Positions 16,623 to 25,834 are shown, numbered from the stretch's first letter. The stretch is DNA of 64,000 bases from an uncultured Saprospiraceae bacterium (GCA_943788055.1 CALSOU010000003.1:62001-126000); one strand, 5' to 3'. The notes: generated from the sequence alone by a model not told the origin. Numbers and translations are program-made.

Positions 16623-19466
16623 ATGTCCGTAAAACCATTTCAAAATCTCAGTTTTTCAGCAGAAGAGATTACTTCATTTAACGAGCAAATTCACGTCAAG
16701 GGAGCAAGATCCAATAATCTCAAGAATATCGAGGTTAGAATACCCAAGAATCAACTAGTAGTTGTTACAGGCCTTTCCGGTTCGGGAAAGTCTTCATTGA
16801 TTATGGACACTCTATACGCAGAGGGACAAAGAAGATATGTGGAAAGTCTTTCGTCATATGCTCGGCAGTTTCTAAATAGAATGAAGAAGCCTGATGTTGA
16901 CTTCATCAAAGGAATAAGTCCAGCGATCGCAATTGAGCAGAAAACATCAACCAGCAGTAACACACGTTCTACTGTTGGTTCCCTCACAGAGATTTACGAT
17001 TATTTGCGGTTACTTTATGCAAGAATAGGCAAAACTTACTCTCCTGTGAGTGGTGATCTTGTTTCCAAACACGAAGTACAAGATGTTGTAAAGTATATAA
17101 TGTCACTAGATACAGGCACCAGAGTTATACTAGAAGCACCTATATCCAAGGTTTATCACGAGCGAACAGTAAGAAAGGAGCTTGAGCAGTTAATGAAGAA
17201 AGGGTATAATAGAATTACGCAAGGTGATGACACTTACTATATCGAAGAGGTAATCTCAGAATCGCATGGATGGTTGGACACACTTGTAGGAGAATCGGAT
17301 GATGTATATATTCTGATAGATCGATTTCCTGTTTCTGAGGAGGAAACAAATCGTATGCGAATTGCCGATTCTGTTCTAACCGCCTTTCAAGAAAGTGAGG
17401 GTAATGTAAGGGTACAAATCCACAAGGAAGAATCTCGAGATTTCAACAATAGGTTTGAGCTAGACGGGATTGAGTTTTTGGAACCATCACCTCAGTTATT
17501 CAACTTCAATAATCCTTTTGGAGCTTGTTCCACTTGTGAGGGATATGGTCGAGTACTAGGTATTGATAGGGCTAAGGTAATTCCGGACGAGAGTAAGTCT
17601 GTTTACGATGGCGCAATTGCTTGTTGGAATGGAGAGAAATCAAAGAGTTGGTTAAGGCAGCTAATTCATAGTGCGGATCAGTTTGACTTTCCTATCCACC
17701 GACCAGTTAAAGACCTTACAGCAGTTCAGATTAAGTTGTTGTGGAAAGGAAATCGATATTTCGATGGGATAGACGCGTATTTTGAAGCACTATCAAAGCA
17801 GAATTATAAGATTCAGAATCGTGTAATGTTGGCAAGATATCGAGGTCGTACAACATGCCATACTTGTGAAGGTGGTAGATTGAGACCTGAAACTATCAAT
17901 ATCAAAGTCCAAGATAAACACATCATGGAGTTGATATTTATTCCGATTGATGAATTACATATCTGGTTTAAGGATTTGCAACTGTCAGAATATGATGCTG
18001 ATGTTGCCGATCGTATACTCTATGAAATCAAGTCTCGATTAGAGATCATGAACGATATTGGTTTGGGATATTTGACATTGGATAGGCTGTCATCTACATT
18101 GAGTGGAGGTGAGACCCAACGAATTAACCTTACTAGGATGATCGGAAGCAACTTGACCAATAGCTTGTATATTCTAGATGAACCGAGTGTGGGTTTACAC
18201 CCAAAAGACACGGCTAATTTGGTTGAAATTCTTAAAAGATTGAGAGATCTTGATAATACAGTGATCGTGGTTGAACATGAAGAAGAGGTAATAAAGAATG
18301 CAGATTATCTGATTGATATAGGACCAGGAGCAGGAGTACATGGAGGTGAAGTTATTTTTGAGGGACCTTACAAAAGCTTATTAAAAAAGAAGACAGACTC
18401 ACTGACTGTGGCTTATCTAACCGGAAAAATGGAAATCGAACTACCTGCTAGAGTTCGTAAGCCTTCGAATTTTCTCAGAATTGGAGGAGCTCGCCATCAT
18501 AATCTAAAAGATATAGATGTTGAAATTCCGTTGAATGCATTGACTGTAGTTTCGGGTGTTTCAGGATCGGGAAAGACAACTTTGATCAAACATATCTTGT
18601 ATCCATCTTTGAAGATGAAAATCGGGGATCCGATACCGGTTACACCGGGTAAGTTTACCTCGTTGGATGGTGATTTTTCTTTGATCAAGGAAGTTGACTA
18701 CGTATCACAAAGTCCGATCGGAAGATCATCTCGATCAAACCCAGTGACATATGTCAAGGCATTTGATGCGATAAGGAAGCTTTTTACATCACAACAGCTA
18801 TCAAAAATTCGAGGGTACAAGCCAAAGCATTTTTCTTTCAATGTAGAAGGTGGAAGATGTGAAAACTGTAAGGGAGATGGCGAAATAACTGTAGAAATGC
18901 AATTTCTTGCCGATGTAAAATTGGTATGTGAAGATTGTAAAGGAAAGAGATTTAAGGACGAAATTCTTGAGGTTAGATATAACGAGAAAAATATTTTTGA
19001 GGTGCTTGAAATGAGTATTGAAGACTCTTTGACGTTTTTTGCAGACAATCCAGATATACTGCAGAAGATTGAACCATTGAATAATGTTGGACTAGGTTAT
19101 GTGCAGTTGGGCCAGGCATCAAGCACGCTGTCAGGTGGAGAAGCGCAACGTGTTAAACTTGCCTACTATTTAGGACGCGAAACCAAGAATGATCATGTCT
19201 TTTTCATTTTTGACGAGCCCACAACAGGACTGCATTTTCATGATATTCAAAAACTACTTGATTCATTTAATGCACTAATCGAAAAGGGACATACTGTCGT
19301 CGTTGTCGAGCATAATTTGGAAGTTATAAAATCTGCTGATTGGCTGATTGATCTAGGTCCAACTGGTGGTGTACAAGGTGGAAATCTAATGTATCAGGGA
19401 GTCCCCAAAGGCATTTTGAAGGCAAAGAAGTCCGTTACTGCTGACTATCTGAAAGATAAATTCTAA
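16623..19466 (+). CDS. uvrA: Excinuclease ABC subunit A
   Basis: 947 aa, full length. UvrA is the damage-recognition ATPase of nucleotide excision repair, acting as a dimer with UvrB. Two ABC modules are seen: Walker A GLSGSGKSS (50-58) and GVSGSGKTT (about 645), signatures LSGGETQRI (about 490) and LSGGEAQRV (about 836). Zinc-binding cysteine sets are CSTCEGYGR, CHTCEGGRL, CENCKGDGE and CEDCKGKRF. The ATG at 16623 gives an N-terminus about 20 residues longer than the conserved core. A second uvrA paralogue in the genome cannot be excluded. The downstream sequence is a decayed unrelated gene. Confidence 0.97.
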   Translation: MSVKPFQNLSFSAEEITSFNEQIHVKGARSNNLKNIEVRIPKNQLVVVTGLSGSGKSSLIMDTLYAEGQRRYVESLSSYARQFLNRMKKPDVDFIKGISPAIAIEQKTSTSSNTRSTVGSLTEIYDYLRLLYARIGKTYSPVSGDLVSKHEVQDVVKYIMSLDTGTRVILEAPISKVYHERTVRKELEQLMKKGYNRITQGDDTYYIEEVISESHGWLDTLVGESDDVYILIDRFPVSEEETNRMRIADSVLTAFQESEGNVRVQIHKEESRDFNNRFELDGIEFLEPSPQLFNFNNPFGACSTCEGYGRVLGIDRAKVIPDESKSVYDGAIACWNGEKSKSWLRQLIHSADQFDFPIHRPVKDLTAVQIKLLWKGNRYFDGIDAYFEALSKQNYKIQNRVMLARYRGRTTCHTCEGGRLRPETINIKVQDKHIMELIFIPIDELHIWFKDLQLSEYDADVADRILYEIKSRLEIMNDIGLGYLTLDRLSSTLSGGETQRINLTRMIGSNLTNSLYILDEPSVGLHPKDTANLVEILKRLRDLDNTVIVVEHEEEVIKNADYLIDIGPGAGVHGGEVIFEGPYKSLLKKKTDSLTVAYLTGKMEIELPARVRKPSNFLRIGGARHHNLKDIDVEIPLNALTVVSGVSGSGKTTLIKHILYPSLKMKIGDPIPVTPGKFTSLDGDFSLIKEVDYVSQSPIGRSSRSNPVTYVKAFDAIRKLFTSQQLSKIRGYKPKHFSFNVEGGRCENCKGDGEITVEMQFLADVKLVCEDCKGKRFKDEILEVRYNEKNIFEVLEMSIEDSLTFFADNPDILQKIEPLNNVGLGYVQLGQASSTLSGGEAQRVKLAYYLGRETKNDHVFFIFDEPTTGLHFHDIQKLLDSFNALIEKGHTVVVVEHNLEVIKSADWLIDLGPTGGVQGGNLMYQGVPKGILKAKKSVTADYLKDKF

Positions 19467-19486
19467 GGAGCAATTTGGATTTAAAT

Positions 19487-19525
19487 AAAGGACTTTGAAT
19501 TCAAATCCAAAGCCCTTTGTTGGTA
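19487..19525 (+). terminator. Possible terminator after uvrA
   Basis: AAAGGACTTT and AAAGCCCTTT (19487-19496, 19509-19518) form a 10-bp stem with one mismatch and a 12-nt loop, starting 20 nt after the uvrA stop. A clean U-run is lacking, so this is weak. Confidence 0.35.
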
Positions 19526-19870
19526 TTAGAGTTTAACAAATTTCAAGGTCTTGAATTCACTAAGAATATTATCGATTATCACGGATTTGTACCTTTTATT
19601 GGCCCGATTGTAAGCTATGAAGCATTGCGTTTTCAAGAGGCCTTTGAAACAGGTCCATTATTGGAAGAATTTGATAATCAGGCTAGAGTGGGATGTAGAG
19701 TGGGATGGGATATACGTCCTAATAGAATCTAAACTTGGCTGCTTCGTACAAACCTCAGATATTATCCTTCAATGAACTAAGACTTGCCCGAACAAGGTTC
19801 TTTTGTAGCTTTTGACGCTATCGAATTTAACTTTATCCAATTGATTATCTATCCGAGTAGCATGTTTTAG
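19517..19870 (+). pseudogene. Remnant of an outer-membrane beta-barrel protein (C-terminal end)
   Basis: In one frame the sequence reads GFVPFIGPIVSYEALRFQE, then GCRVGWDIRPNRI, a TAA (19730-19732), TWLLRTNLRYYPSMN, a second TAA (19778-19780), and FVAFDAIEFNFIQLIIYP ending SSMF and TAG at 19868. The GWDIRP, LLRTNLRYYP and EFNFIQL pattern, with a terminal Phe, resembles the last strands of Bacteroidota outer-membrane barrel proteins of unknown function (from memory). Two in-frame stops, no start codon and no N-terminal signal indicate a decayed 3' fragment. The 71-codon open stretch here is part of this remnant, not an independent gene. Confidence 0.65.
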
Positions 19871-19923
19871 GAATATTTAAGTATTACTGCTAAGTTGTTT
19901 AATTCTTCTGCGCACATTTCAAC

Positions 19924-21264
19924 TTAATTCACAGAAACTAGACTAGCTTCCATTAACCCATTTCCTTTAAGCTGCTGAAGTTTAAGAGTCTTGATTTCAT
20001 TTAAGATGTTCTCTTCGTATGGAATTTCGACTCTGATGTAGTTGTCCGTATATCCAGATAGTTTTCCGTCAACTTTTGAACTTTCTAAGAGTACTTTTCG
20101 CTCGCTATTGAGAAACTTCTCATAAAAAGCTCGTTTCTTTTTTTCGCTCAATGAACGCAGCATACGGTTTCGTCTTCGACGTTCACCAACAGGTACAACT
20201 TCGGCCATATCTGCGGCTTTGGTATTGGGCCTTTCTGAGTAGGTAAATACGTGTAAATATGAAGTGTCGAGGCTGTGCAAGAACTCGTATGTTTCCATGA
20301 AATCAGCTTCAGTTTCTCCAGGGAATCCAACAATAACATCAACGCCAATGCAAGCATGCGGCATGACCGATTTTATTTTAGAGACACGATCAACATACAG
20401 CTGACTCCTATATCGACGTTGCATCAAACGCAGCATCTTATCACTTCCAGATTGTAAAGGCATATGAAAATGAGGTACAAACTTTTTGGAGTTTGCAACA
20501 AAGTCAATGATTTCCTCTGTGCAGAGATTTGGCTCAATAGACGAAATTCGATACCGATCGATTCCTTCGATCTGGTCTAATTGTTTGATTAGGTCAATGA
20601 ATAAAGCTTCTTTTTTGGGCCTTGAGCCCTCAATTACTTCTGTTCCATTACCAAAATCACCAATATTTACACCAGTAAGTACAATTTCTTTCTTACCCGT
20701 TTCAACAATCTTGCGAACATTATTCAGAACATTCTCGACTGTATCACTCCTTGATTGCCCCCGTGCGAGGGGAATCGTGCAAAAAGAGCATTTGTAATCA
20801 CAGCCATCCTGAATTTTCAAAAAAGTTCTTGTTCGATCGTCATGGCTAAATGCTTGAACAAAGGTATTGACCTCAGAGATTTCACCTGCTTTGACCATCG
20901 CTCCATCGGTCGCGTAGCTTAATTCTTCAATGTGGTGGACAAGATTGAATTTCTCTTTTGCGCCAAGCACCATGTCTACGCCATTAATTTCGCTGATTTC
21001 TTTCGGCTTCAATTGCGCATAACAACCAATAACGACGACCTTGGCATCCGAGTTAACTGATTTGGCGTCTCGCACAACTTTGCGACACTTTCTGTCTGCA
21101 AAATCTGTCACAGAGCATGTATTCAATACATATATATCAGCTCCTTCATCAAATGGAGTGACTGTAAATCCGTGATCTTGAAACTGCTTTGAGATTGCAG
21201 AAGTTTCCGAAAAGTTCAGCTTGCAGCCAAGAGTATGAAATGCGACAGTACGTGGAGTAGCCAT
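19924..21264 (-). CDS. mtaB: tRNA t6A37 methylthiotransferase MtaB
   Basis: 446 aa, ATG start. MtaB converts N6-threonylcarbamoyl-A37 of tRNA to its 2-methylthio form, a radical SAM reaction that improves decoding of ANN codons. The N-terminal UPF0004 domain begins VAFHTLGCKLNFSE. The radical SAM cluster motif is CDYKCSFC (CxxxCxxC) followed by TIPLARGQSRS. QSGSDKMLRLMQRRY and the C-terminal TRAM-like region complete it. The LGCKLN start and length favour MtaB over MiaB or RimO. A TACATTTG promoter element lies 18 nt upstream. Confidence 0.93.
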   Translation of the reverse strand: MATPRTVAFHTLGCKLNFSETSAISKQFQDHGFTVTPFDEGADIYVLNTCSVTDFADRKCRKVVRDAKSVNSDAKVVVIGCYAQLKPKEISEINGVDMVLGAKEKFNLVHHIEELSYATDGAMVKAGEISEVNTFVQAFSHDDRTRTFLKIQDGCDYKCSFCTIPLARGQSRSDTVENVLNNVRKIVETGKKEIVLTGVNIGDFGNGTEVIEGSRPKKEALFIDLIKQLDQIEGIDRYRISSIEPNLCTEEIIDFVANSKKFVPHFHMPLQSGSDKMLRLMQRRYRSQLYVDRVSKIKSVMPHACIGVDVIVGFPGETEADFMETYEFLHSLDTSYLHVFTYSERPNTKAADMAEVVPVGERRRRNRMLRSLSEKKKRAFYEKFLNSERKVLLESSKVDGKLSGYTDNYIRVEIPYEENILNEIKTLKLQQLKGNGLMEASLVSVN

Positions 21265-21281
21265 ATCTAGATTATAAAACG

Positions 21282-21289
21282 CAAATGTA
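21282..21289 (-). promoter_or_regulatory. -7 promoter element of mtaB
   Basis: Minus-strand TACATTTG followed by C matches TAnnTTTG, 18 nt before the mtaB ATG, implying a very short leader. No clear -33 TTTG at the usual spacing. Confidence 0.45.
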
Positions 21290-21379
21290 GCTATATAACG
21301 CTGTATTCGTATAAAGGATTTAGGTAAAAGTACTTCGAATTGACTTCCGAGAAGAAGTATTGAAGGTTGTATTAGTTAA

Positions 21380-21820
21380 CTATTTTACAAGCGTAGCATT
21401 CTCTAAGCGATACATCAACATATTAATGTCACTATCATTGAGTTTGAGCGTGCCTTTCATGATGATCTGTTCAGCAGTAAAGTCGACACCTACTTCAGAT
21501 TCTACTTCCATTACAGTCTCTGGTCCTGCTCCACCACAGAAAAAACACATATTGTATGGAAATGCTGAAAGGATAAACTCTTTATGATTTTTGTAACCCT
21601 CTACTGGAATGATGTAGCCTTTCACAGTCATCTCTTGACCATCGAAAGATTCGACTTCTTCGCTAAAAACAGGAACATCGACTTTGAATCCGAGAATTTC
21701 ATCGTATTCCTTCTTATAACTGATTTTTCCTAGTGTTTTCCATATCTGCACTTCGTCTTGAGCAGCTAGTGAAAAAGACAAACCAAATGCGAATAAGAAA
21801 GTAAGTATTCTAGAGATCAT
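21380..21820 (-). CDS. Small periplasmic protein with CFFC motif, unknown function
   Basis: 146 aa, ATG start. Signal peptide MISRILTFLFAFGLSFSLA ends at AQ. The mature part has two beta-rich blocks, EMTVKGYIIPVEGYKNHKEF and SAFPYNMCFFCGGAGPETVM, then TAEQIIMKGTLKLNDSDI. The VKGYIIP and MKGTLKLN stretches suggest an OB-like fold, similar in outline to DUF3299-type periplasmic proteins. The CFFCGGAG cysteine pair might bind metal or be redox active. No assigned function; similar uncharacterised proteins occur in Bacteroidota to my knowledge. It stands alone between mtaB and dinB. Confidence 0.75.
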   Translation of the reverse strand: MISRILTFLFAFGLSFSLAAQDEVQIWKTLGKISYKKEYDEILGFKVDVPVFSEEVESFDGQEMTVKGYIIPVEGYKNHKEFILSAFPYNMCFFCGGAGPETVMEVESEVGVDFTAEQIIMKGTLKLNDSDINMLMYRLENATLVK

Positions 21821-21882
21821 AAGGGTTTAGTTTACATTGATGGAACGTGCAATATTAATTGAAAGTTTCAAGAATTTCGCAA

Positions 21883-22962
21883 TTAACTAGGTTTTAGATC
21901 GAGTTCCAATTGAGAACCGTCGAGTTCTGTGTCTAGGCTACTCATACCGACTCCGATTAATCGCACTTCGCGTGTATTTTCTATAGCTCGATACAATTTT
22001 TCAACCTCTATTCGGATATGCTCAGCTTTATTTGTATAGAAGCCAAGCGTATGGCTTCTTGTTAGGGTTTCAAAGTTCTTGAAGCGGATTTTGATATTGG
22101 TTGTTTTGCCTTTAATGTTGTGCTTCTTCATAAGCTCAGAAACATGATCTGCTTGTTTTAATAATTGTTCAACTATATCCTTTTCAAGTATTAGGTCTTC
22201 AGAAAATGTACGCTCCTCAGATATTGACTTTCTTACTCGATCAGGATTCACCGGTCGCTCATCAATACCACGACATATATTGTATAGAAATTGACCATTT
22301 CGTCCAAAATGTGTTGCCAGTTCGAGCTTTGAAAATGCCCGTAGATCTCTACCATTCTTGATGCGCAAACGATGCATTTTTCGCGCAGTAGCTTGACCTA
22401 TTCCGAAAAAACTCTCTACTGGTAGATCTTGCATAAAAGCAAGTGCTTTTTGTGGAAGGATCGCAGTGAGTCCGTCGGGTTTATTGTAGTCAGAAGCCAC
22501 TTTAGCTAGAAACTTATTATATGACACACCTGCCGAAGCAGTGAGCTCAGCTTCTTTCAAAATATCTTCCTTAATACGACGTGCGACAAGAATTGCAGAT
22601 GTCATATCCAACTTGTTCTCTGTAACATCTAGGTACGCTTCGTCAAGCGAAAGTGGCTCTACTAAATCGGTGTATTTATAGAATACTTCTCTTATCGTTT
22701 TACTAACTTCTTTATAGGCTGAAAATCGTGGGGGAACGATGATTAATTTTGGACATTTTTTCTTGGCAAATTTTGTAGCAAGAGCAGATTTAATGCCGTA
22801 TTTACGTGCCTCGTAACTAGCGGTTGCAATGACACCTCTTCGTTTATCTGAACCTCCGACAGCAATAGGCTTACCCCGTAGCTCGGGATTGTCACGCTGC
22901 TCAATTGCAGCATAGAAGCAGTCCATATCTACATGAATAATTTTTCGCCCGTCCGTCTTCAA
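21883..22962 (-). CDS. dinB: DNA polymerase IV (Y family)
   Basis: 359 aa from TTG 22962; starting at the next Met would cut the first catalytic strand. Error-prone polymerase for lesion bypass. Motifs: IIHVDMDCFYAAIEQ (metal aspartates), GGSDKRRGVIATASYEARKY, VEPLSLDEAYLDVT (catalytic DE), ASAGVSYNKFLAKVASDYNK, and the helix-hairpin-helix FFGIGQATARKMHRL. The usual C-terminal beta-clamp-binding motif is plausible in DGSQLELDL. It follows the endonuclease I gene with a 2-nt gap, suggesting co-transcription. Confidence 0.94.
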   Translation of the reverse strand: MKTDGRKIIHVDMDCFYAAIEQRDNPELRGKPIAVGGSDKRRGVIATASYEARKYGIKSALATKFAKKKCPKLIIVPPRFSAYKEVSKTIREVFYKYTDLVEPLSLDEAYLDVTENKLDMTSAILVARRIKEDILKEAELTASAGVSYNKFLAKVASDYNKPDGLTAILPQKALAFMQDLPVESFFGIGQATARKMHRLRIKNGRDLRAFSKLELATHFGRNGQFLYNICRGIDERPVNPDRVRKSISEERTFSEDLILEKDIVEQLLKQADHVSELMKKHNIKGKTTNIKIRFKNFETLTRSHTLGFYTNKAEHIRIEVEKLYRAIENTREVRLIGVGMSSLDTELDGSQLELDLKPS

Positions 22963-22964
22963 TA

Positions 22965-24038
22965 CTATATTTTTAGAATTATAAAAGATTTAGACGTCCC
23001 TTCTTTAGGGAGTACCCAGTGCACAATATAAGCACCCGACTGTAAGAAATCAAGATCAAGTTGAATACTATTTGTATTGTTTGGAATTGTTCCTGTCATT
23101 AATCGCTGCCCATACATATTCAGTACCTCATACGAATAGGTTTTTTCTTCGACAAAACCTTCAAAAGTAGCATGAACGCGAACTGGGTTTTCGATTAATC
23201 TGACTGATTCCAGAGGAATAGTCGGTGAATCTACGATCAAACAAACCATTGAAGGTCCGTCACAGTACATTCTACCCGCCAAAGTACAATCAAGGACAAA
23301 TGGGTTTGCTTTACCTTCCTGCCACTTAGCTATCATTTTTGTTCGATTCCATTCTTTTTCATCCACAGGATCGAGTTCATGCCACATACACAAGGTCTCG
23401 CGCATTCCTTCAAAAAAAGTGGGATCAGCATTCATAGCTTGCGCCTCGTACATGGTAAAAAAGTACATGATAGCTCGTGCAATGTCCCCTTTTACGGTTT
23501 CTCTTGGTTCCCATCTTGAATTTCCTTTTTCACTGTATCGATCAATAAGTGAAGCACCAGGCTTATTTGAATTTTCTTGTGTTTTATAAAACCAAGTATC
23601 GGTTATATTGTCACTGATTTCTGAGAAAGGCAATGAGCCACGTGCTGAATTGATCCCTACGCGTGAAGGAAAAAGATGATGCATATCACTTCGAGGATTA
23701 CCATTTCCAGCGCCTTTGGATTGCGGATAAGAATGCTCTGCATTGATACCATTAGGAATGCCGTCTTTGAATATGTAGGTTGAAGGGTCTTCTCCTGGTT
23801 TTAGGTAAACTTTATGATCTGAGTAAATTCCAGCCACCGTGTCTTGCACATTATCAATTATTCCATACATCGTATCACGGGCTTGGCCATAACTTAGTAC
23901 GACGTTCGGTCGATAACTGTCAATAACAAGATTTTTTAGAAGCTCACCCTCCTGACCTTCATGAACTGGCTCATGTGCAAATTGACCTGAAAGACTGCAG
24001 AATAACAAGAAACATATAGTAGAAAACATCAACTTCAT
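22965..24038 (-). CDS. Secreted endonuclease I (EndA/NucM) with T9SS sorting domain
   Basis: 357 aa from ATG 24038; one TTG codon further out is possible. Signal peptide about residues 1-18 (LMFSTICFLLFCSLSGQ). The nuclease core has INAEHSYPQSKGAGNGNPRS and DMHHLFPSRVGINSARG, the beta-beta-metal site of the endonuclease I family that cuts DNA and RNA nonspecifically. The last 80 residues (ENPVRVHATF ... VLNMYGQRLMTG ... YIVHWVLPKEG) are a T9SS type A sorting domain, so the enzyme is exported to the surface or medium, probably to feed on extracellular DNA. Pairing with dinB is by position only. Confidence 0.92.
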   Translation of the reverse strand: MKLMFSTICFLLFCSLSGQFAHEPVHEGQEGELLKNLVIDSYRPNVVLSYGQARDTMYGIIDNVQDTVAGIYSDHKVYLKPGEDPSTYIFKDGIPNGINAEHSYPQSKGAGNGNPRSDMHHLFPSRVGINSARGSLPFSEISDNITDTWFYKTQENSNKPGASLIDRYSEKGNSRWEPRETVKGDIARAIMYFFTMYEAQAMNADPTFFEGMRETLCMWHELDPVDEKEWNRTKMIAKWQEGKANPFVLDCTLAGRMYCDGPSMVCLIVDSPTIPLESVRLIENPVRVHATFEGFVEEKTYSYEVLNMYGQRLMTGTIPNNTNSIQLDLDFLQSGAYIVHWVLPKEGTSKSFIILKI

Positions 24039-24057
24039 CAAGACTCCCTTTAGAATC

Positions 24058-24065
24058 CAAAGATA
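24058..24065 (-). promoter_or_regulatory. -7 promoter element of the endonuclease I-dinB operon
   Basis: Minus-strand TATCTTTG matches TAnnTTTG, 20 nt before the endonuclease start. No good -33 match. Confidence 0.4.
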
Positions 24066-24235
24066 TGGATTTAAAGCTGATTTCCTATTTCAGGAAATTC
24101 GTGTTTTACAAATGAAAAGAGCAATTGTATTTAAATTCATAAAGCACAAATACTAAGAGGCTGAATAAATAAAGTTATTACCAAAGGAAATGGCGGATTT
24201 ATGATTTTTCATCTTAATTAAGCTGAACTAGTATG

Positions 24236-24243
24236 TATATTTG
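24236..24243 (+). promoter_or_regulatory. -7 promoter element of the 53-aa membrane protein gene
   Basis: TATATTTG followed by C matches TAnnTTTG, 20 nt before the ATG at 24264. Confidence 0.45.
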
Positions 24244-24263
24244 CGGCTACAAAAGGAATATCA

Positions 24264-24425
24264 ATGGCTTATACGGGTAAAAAATACGTAAGTCGCAGAG
24301 AGCGAAAAACAATTATGGAGCGAAATACTAAAATCGTAATAGTCGCTGCTGTGCTTGTGATTGCTATTTTGTCAATCTACAATCGAGTTTATATCTACGA
24401 TTCTTTTCGTTTCTACTTCCAATAA
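24264..24425 (+). CDS. 53-aa single-pass membrane protein
   Basis: A 53-codon gene, ATG to TAA. A basic, Arg/Lys-rich N-terminus (AYTGKKYVSRRERKTIMERN) is followed by one hydrophobic segment, KIVIVAAVLVIAILSIY, and a short aromatic tail RVYIYDSFRFYFQ. The layout predicts an inner-membrane protein with the basic end in the cytoplasm. An AAAGGAA ribosome-binding-like sequence and a TATATTTG promoter element lie directly upstream, supporting a real gene. It resembles small uncharacterised membrane proteins of Bacteroidota; function unknown. Confidence 0.7.
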   Translation: MAYTGKKYVSRRERKTIMERNTKIVIVAAVLVIAILSIYNRVYIYDSFRFYFQ

Positions 24426-24450
24426 TCGCAATGCCTTTTTGGGCGAAAGC

Positions 24451-25269
24451 CTATTCCTTTTTCCCCTTATTCCATTTCCAGATCATTACAGCAATACCGC
24501 TTATAATAAACGGAATACTTAGCAATTGACCCATGTTATAAGTTAAACTGTCTTCGAAGGAAACCTGATTTTCTTTGAAAAATTCGATGAGAAAACGAGA
24601 TATAAAAAGCAGTGTAAAGAACAAACCAAAGATGAAACCTTCACGGAAGCGCTCGCGCTGATATTTGTATAAATACAGTAGTAAGAAAAATATCAGGAGA
24701 TAAGCGAGGGACTCGTAAAGTTGAGTTGGATGCCTCGCGATATCATCGACTTTTTTGAAAATGACACCATAATCACCACCTGTTGGTTTTCCGATTATTT
24801 CCGAGTTCATGAAGTTACCAAGTCGGATAAAGACTGCAGTAAATGAACCACCGACAGCTACTTTATCTAGCACTGAAAAGAACTTATGCTTGGTCTGCCA
24901 ACAAAAGATCATGATCGCTAGAAAAACCCCAAAAATTCCCCCATGACTAGCTAATCCCCGATAGCCTGTAAAATGAAATCCATTTTGAAGAGAAAAAGGG
25001 AGTAGCATTTCAAAAGGATGATTCAAATAATAACCAGGCTCGTAGAAAAGGCAATGACCTAGTCGCGCACCCAAGATTGTTGCAATGAATATGTAGAGCG
25101 CCAACTTGTCTATATGCTCAGGTGTGTAACCTTCTTTTAAGAAGAATCGCCGAGCAATTTGATATCCCAGAATCAAACCACCGGCAAAAAGTAAACTGTA
25201 GTATCGCAAGGATATTCGACCAAAAAGGTTGACGATTTCAGGATCAGCGTCCCATACTAATGGCTGCAT
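24451..25269 (-). CDS. lgt: Prolipoprotein diacylglyceryl transferase
   Basis: 272 aa, ATG start, seven hydrophobic segments. Lgt moves the diacylglyceryl group of phosphatidylglycerol to the lipobox cysteine of prolipoproteins in the inner membrane. The signature RLGNFMNSEIIGKPT, the YSLLFAGGLILGYQIARRFF start and HPTQLYESLAYLLIFFLL near the C-terminus are present. It is a single gene with no obvious operon; the many lipoproteins in this window are its substrates. Confidence 0.95.
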   Translation of the reverse strand: MQPLVWDADPEIVNLFGRISLRYYSLLFAGGLILGYQIARRFFLKEGYTPEHIDKLALYIFIATILGARLGHCLFYEPGYYLNHPFEMLLPFSLQNGFHFTGYRGLASHGGIFGVFLAIMIFCWQTKHKFFSVLDKVAVGGSFTAVFIRLGNFMNSEIIGKPTGGDYGVIFKKVDDIARHPTQLYESLAYLLIFFLLLYLYKYQRERFREGFIFGLFFTLLFISRFLIEFFKENQVSFEDSLTYNMGQLLSIPFIISGIAVMIWKWNKGKKE

Positions 25270-25500
25270 CTAGATCAAGTTTTAATTTGTATTACAATAC
25301 TACGAAAAATATTACGCCTATACTTCGATTCTCAGTGACGCAAAGATTAAATTCATTAGTTTTTATACGAGAGTTATTTTTGGGGCTTGAAGGCCCAAAA
25401 GGAGTTCAAACTTGAATTGCCATGTTATCAAACTTGACGAATCCTCAAACCTGAAACGATGATTTACCAGTAAATGAAGGATGGATTGTTCATGGAAGTA

Positions 25501-25665
25501 TTACTCTACCTCGTCGGTTATTACTTTTTGATCTTTTCCTGCATTCCATACAATTGATAGAATTAGTTCTTCATTTCCTTTATAGACAGAATGGCTGAAA
25601 TGTGATTCATGTACAACCAACTTTAAAATAGAATTGAAAGAAGGATTGTCAAAACGAAGAATCAT
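25501..25665 (-). CDS. 54-aa protein, unknown
   Basis: 54 codons from ATG 25665 to TAA 25501. The reading is ILRFDNPSFNSILKLVVHES then HFSHSVYKGNEELILSIVWN and ends DQKVITDEVE. It is soluble, without signal or membrane segment. A TACATTTG -7 element lies 18 nt before the ATG, giving a very short leader as in neighbouring genes. No family is recognised; it may be real because of the promoter and balanced composition. Confidence 0.45.
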   Translation of the reverse strand: MILRFDNPSFNSILKLVVHESHFSHSVYKGNEELILSIVWNAGKDQKVITDEVE

Positions 25666-25683
25666 AGAACTTAAAATTTATCA

Positions 25684-25691
25684 CAAATGTA
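25684..25691 (-). promoter_or_regulatory. -7 promoter element before the 54-aa gene
   Basis: Minus-strand TACATTTG matches TAnnTTTG and sits 18 nt upstream of ATG 25665. Confidence 0.4.
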
Positions 25692-25803
25692 CAAACGGTG
25701 AATTTGTCGTCACTAACCTTTATTGCACCTAGATGAAAATTGAGTAGGGAAGTGCACAAAGCTTTATTTTGTGCCAAGCCTACCACGATTAGTAAGTATT
25801 AAA

Positions 25804-25834
25804 AAAGCACGTAAACATGAAGTTCACGTGCTTT
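25804..25834 (-). terminator. Bidirectional terminator after frr
   Basis: AAAGCACGT (25804-25812) pairs with ACGTGCTTT (25826-25834), 13-nt loop. On the minus strand a T-run (25806-25801) follows, 38 nt after the frr stop; on the plus strand GGTTTTTT follows, so it can stop both directions. Confidence 0.8.

Noticed and set aside
16539-16643. 35-residue N-terminal extension of the SDR gene
   Set aside because: It overlaps the uvrA start region and is not part of the SDR fold; ATG 16538 gives a normal N-terminus.
18698-19048. 116-codon minus-strand frame inside uvrA
   Set aside because: Antisense shadow of a conserved coding region; no independent support.
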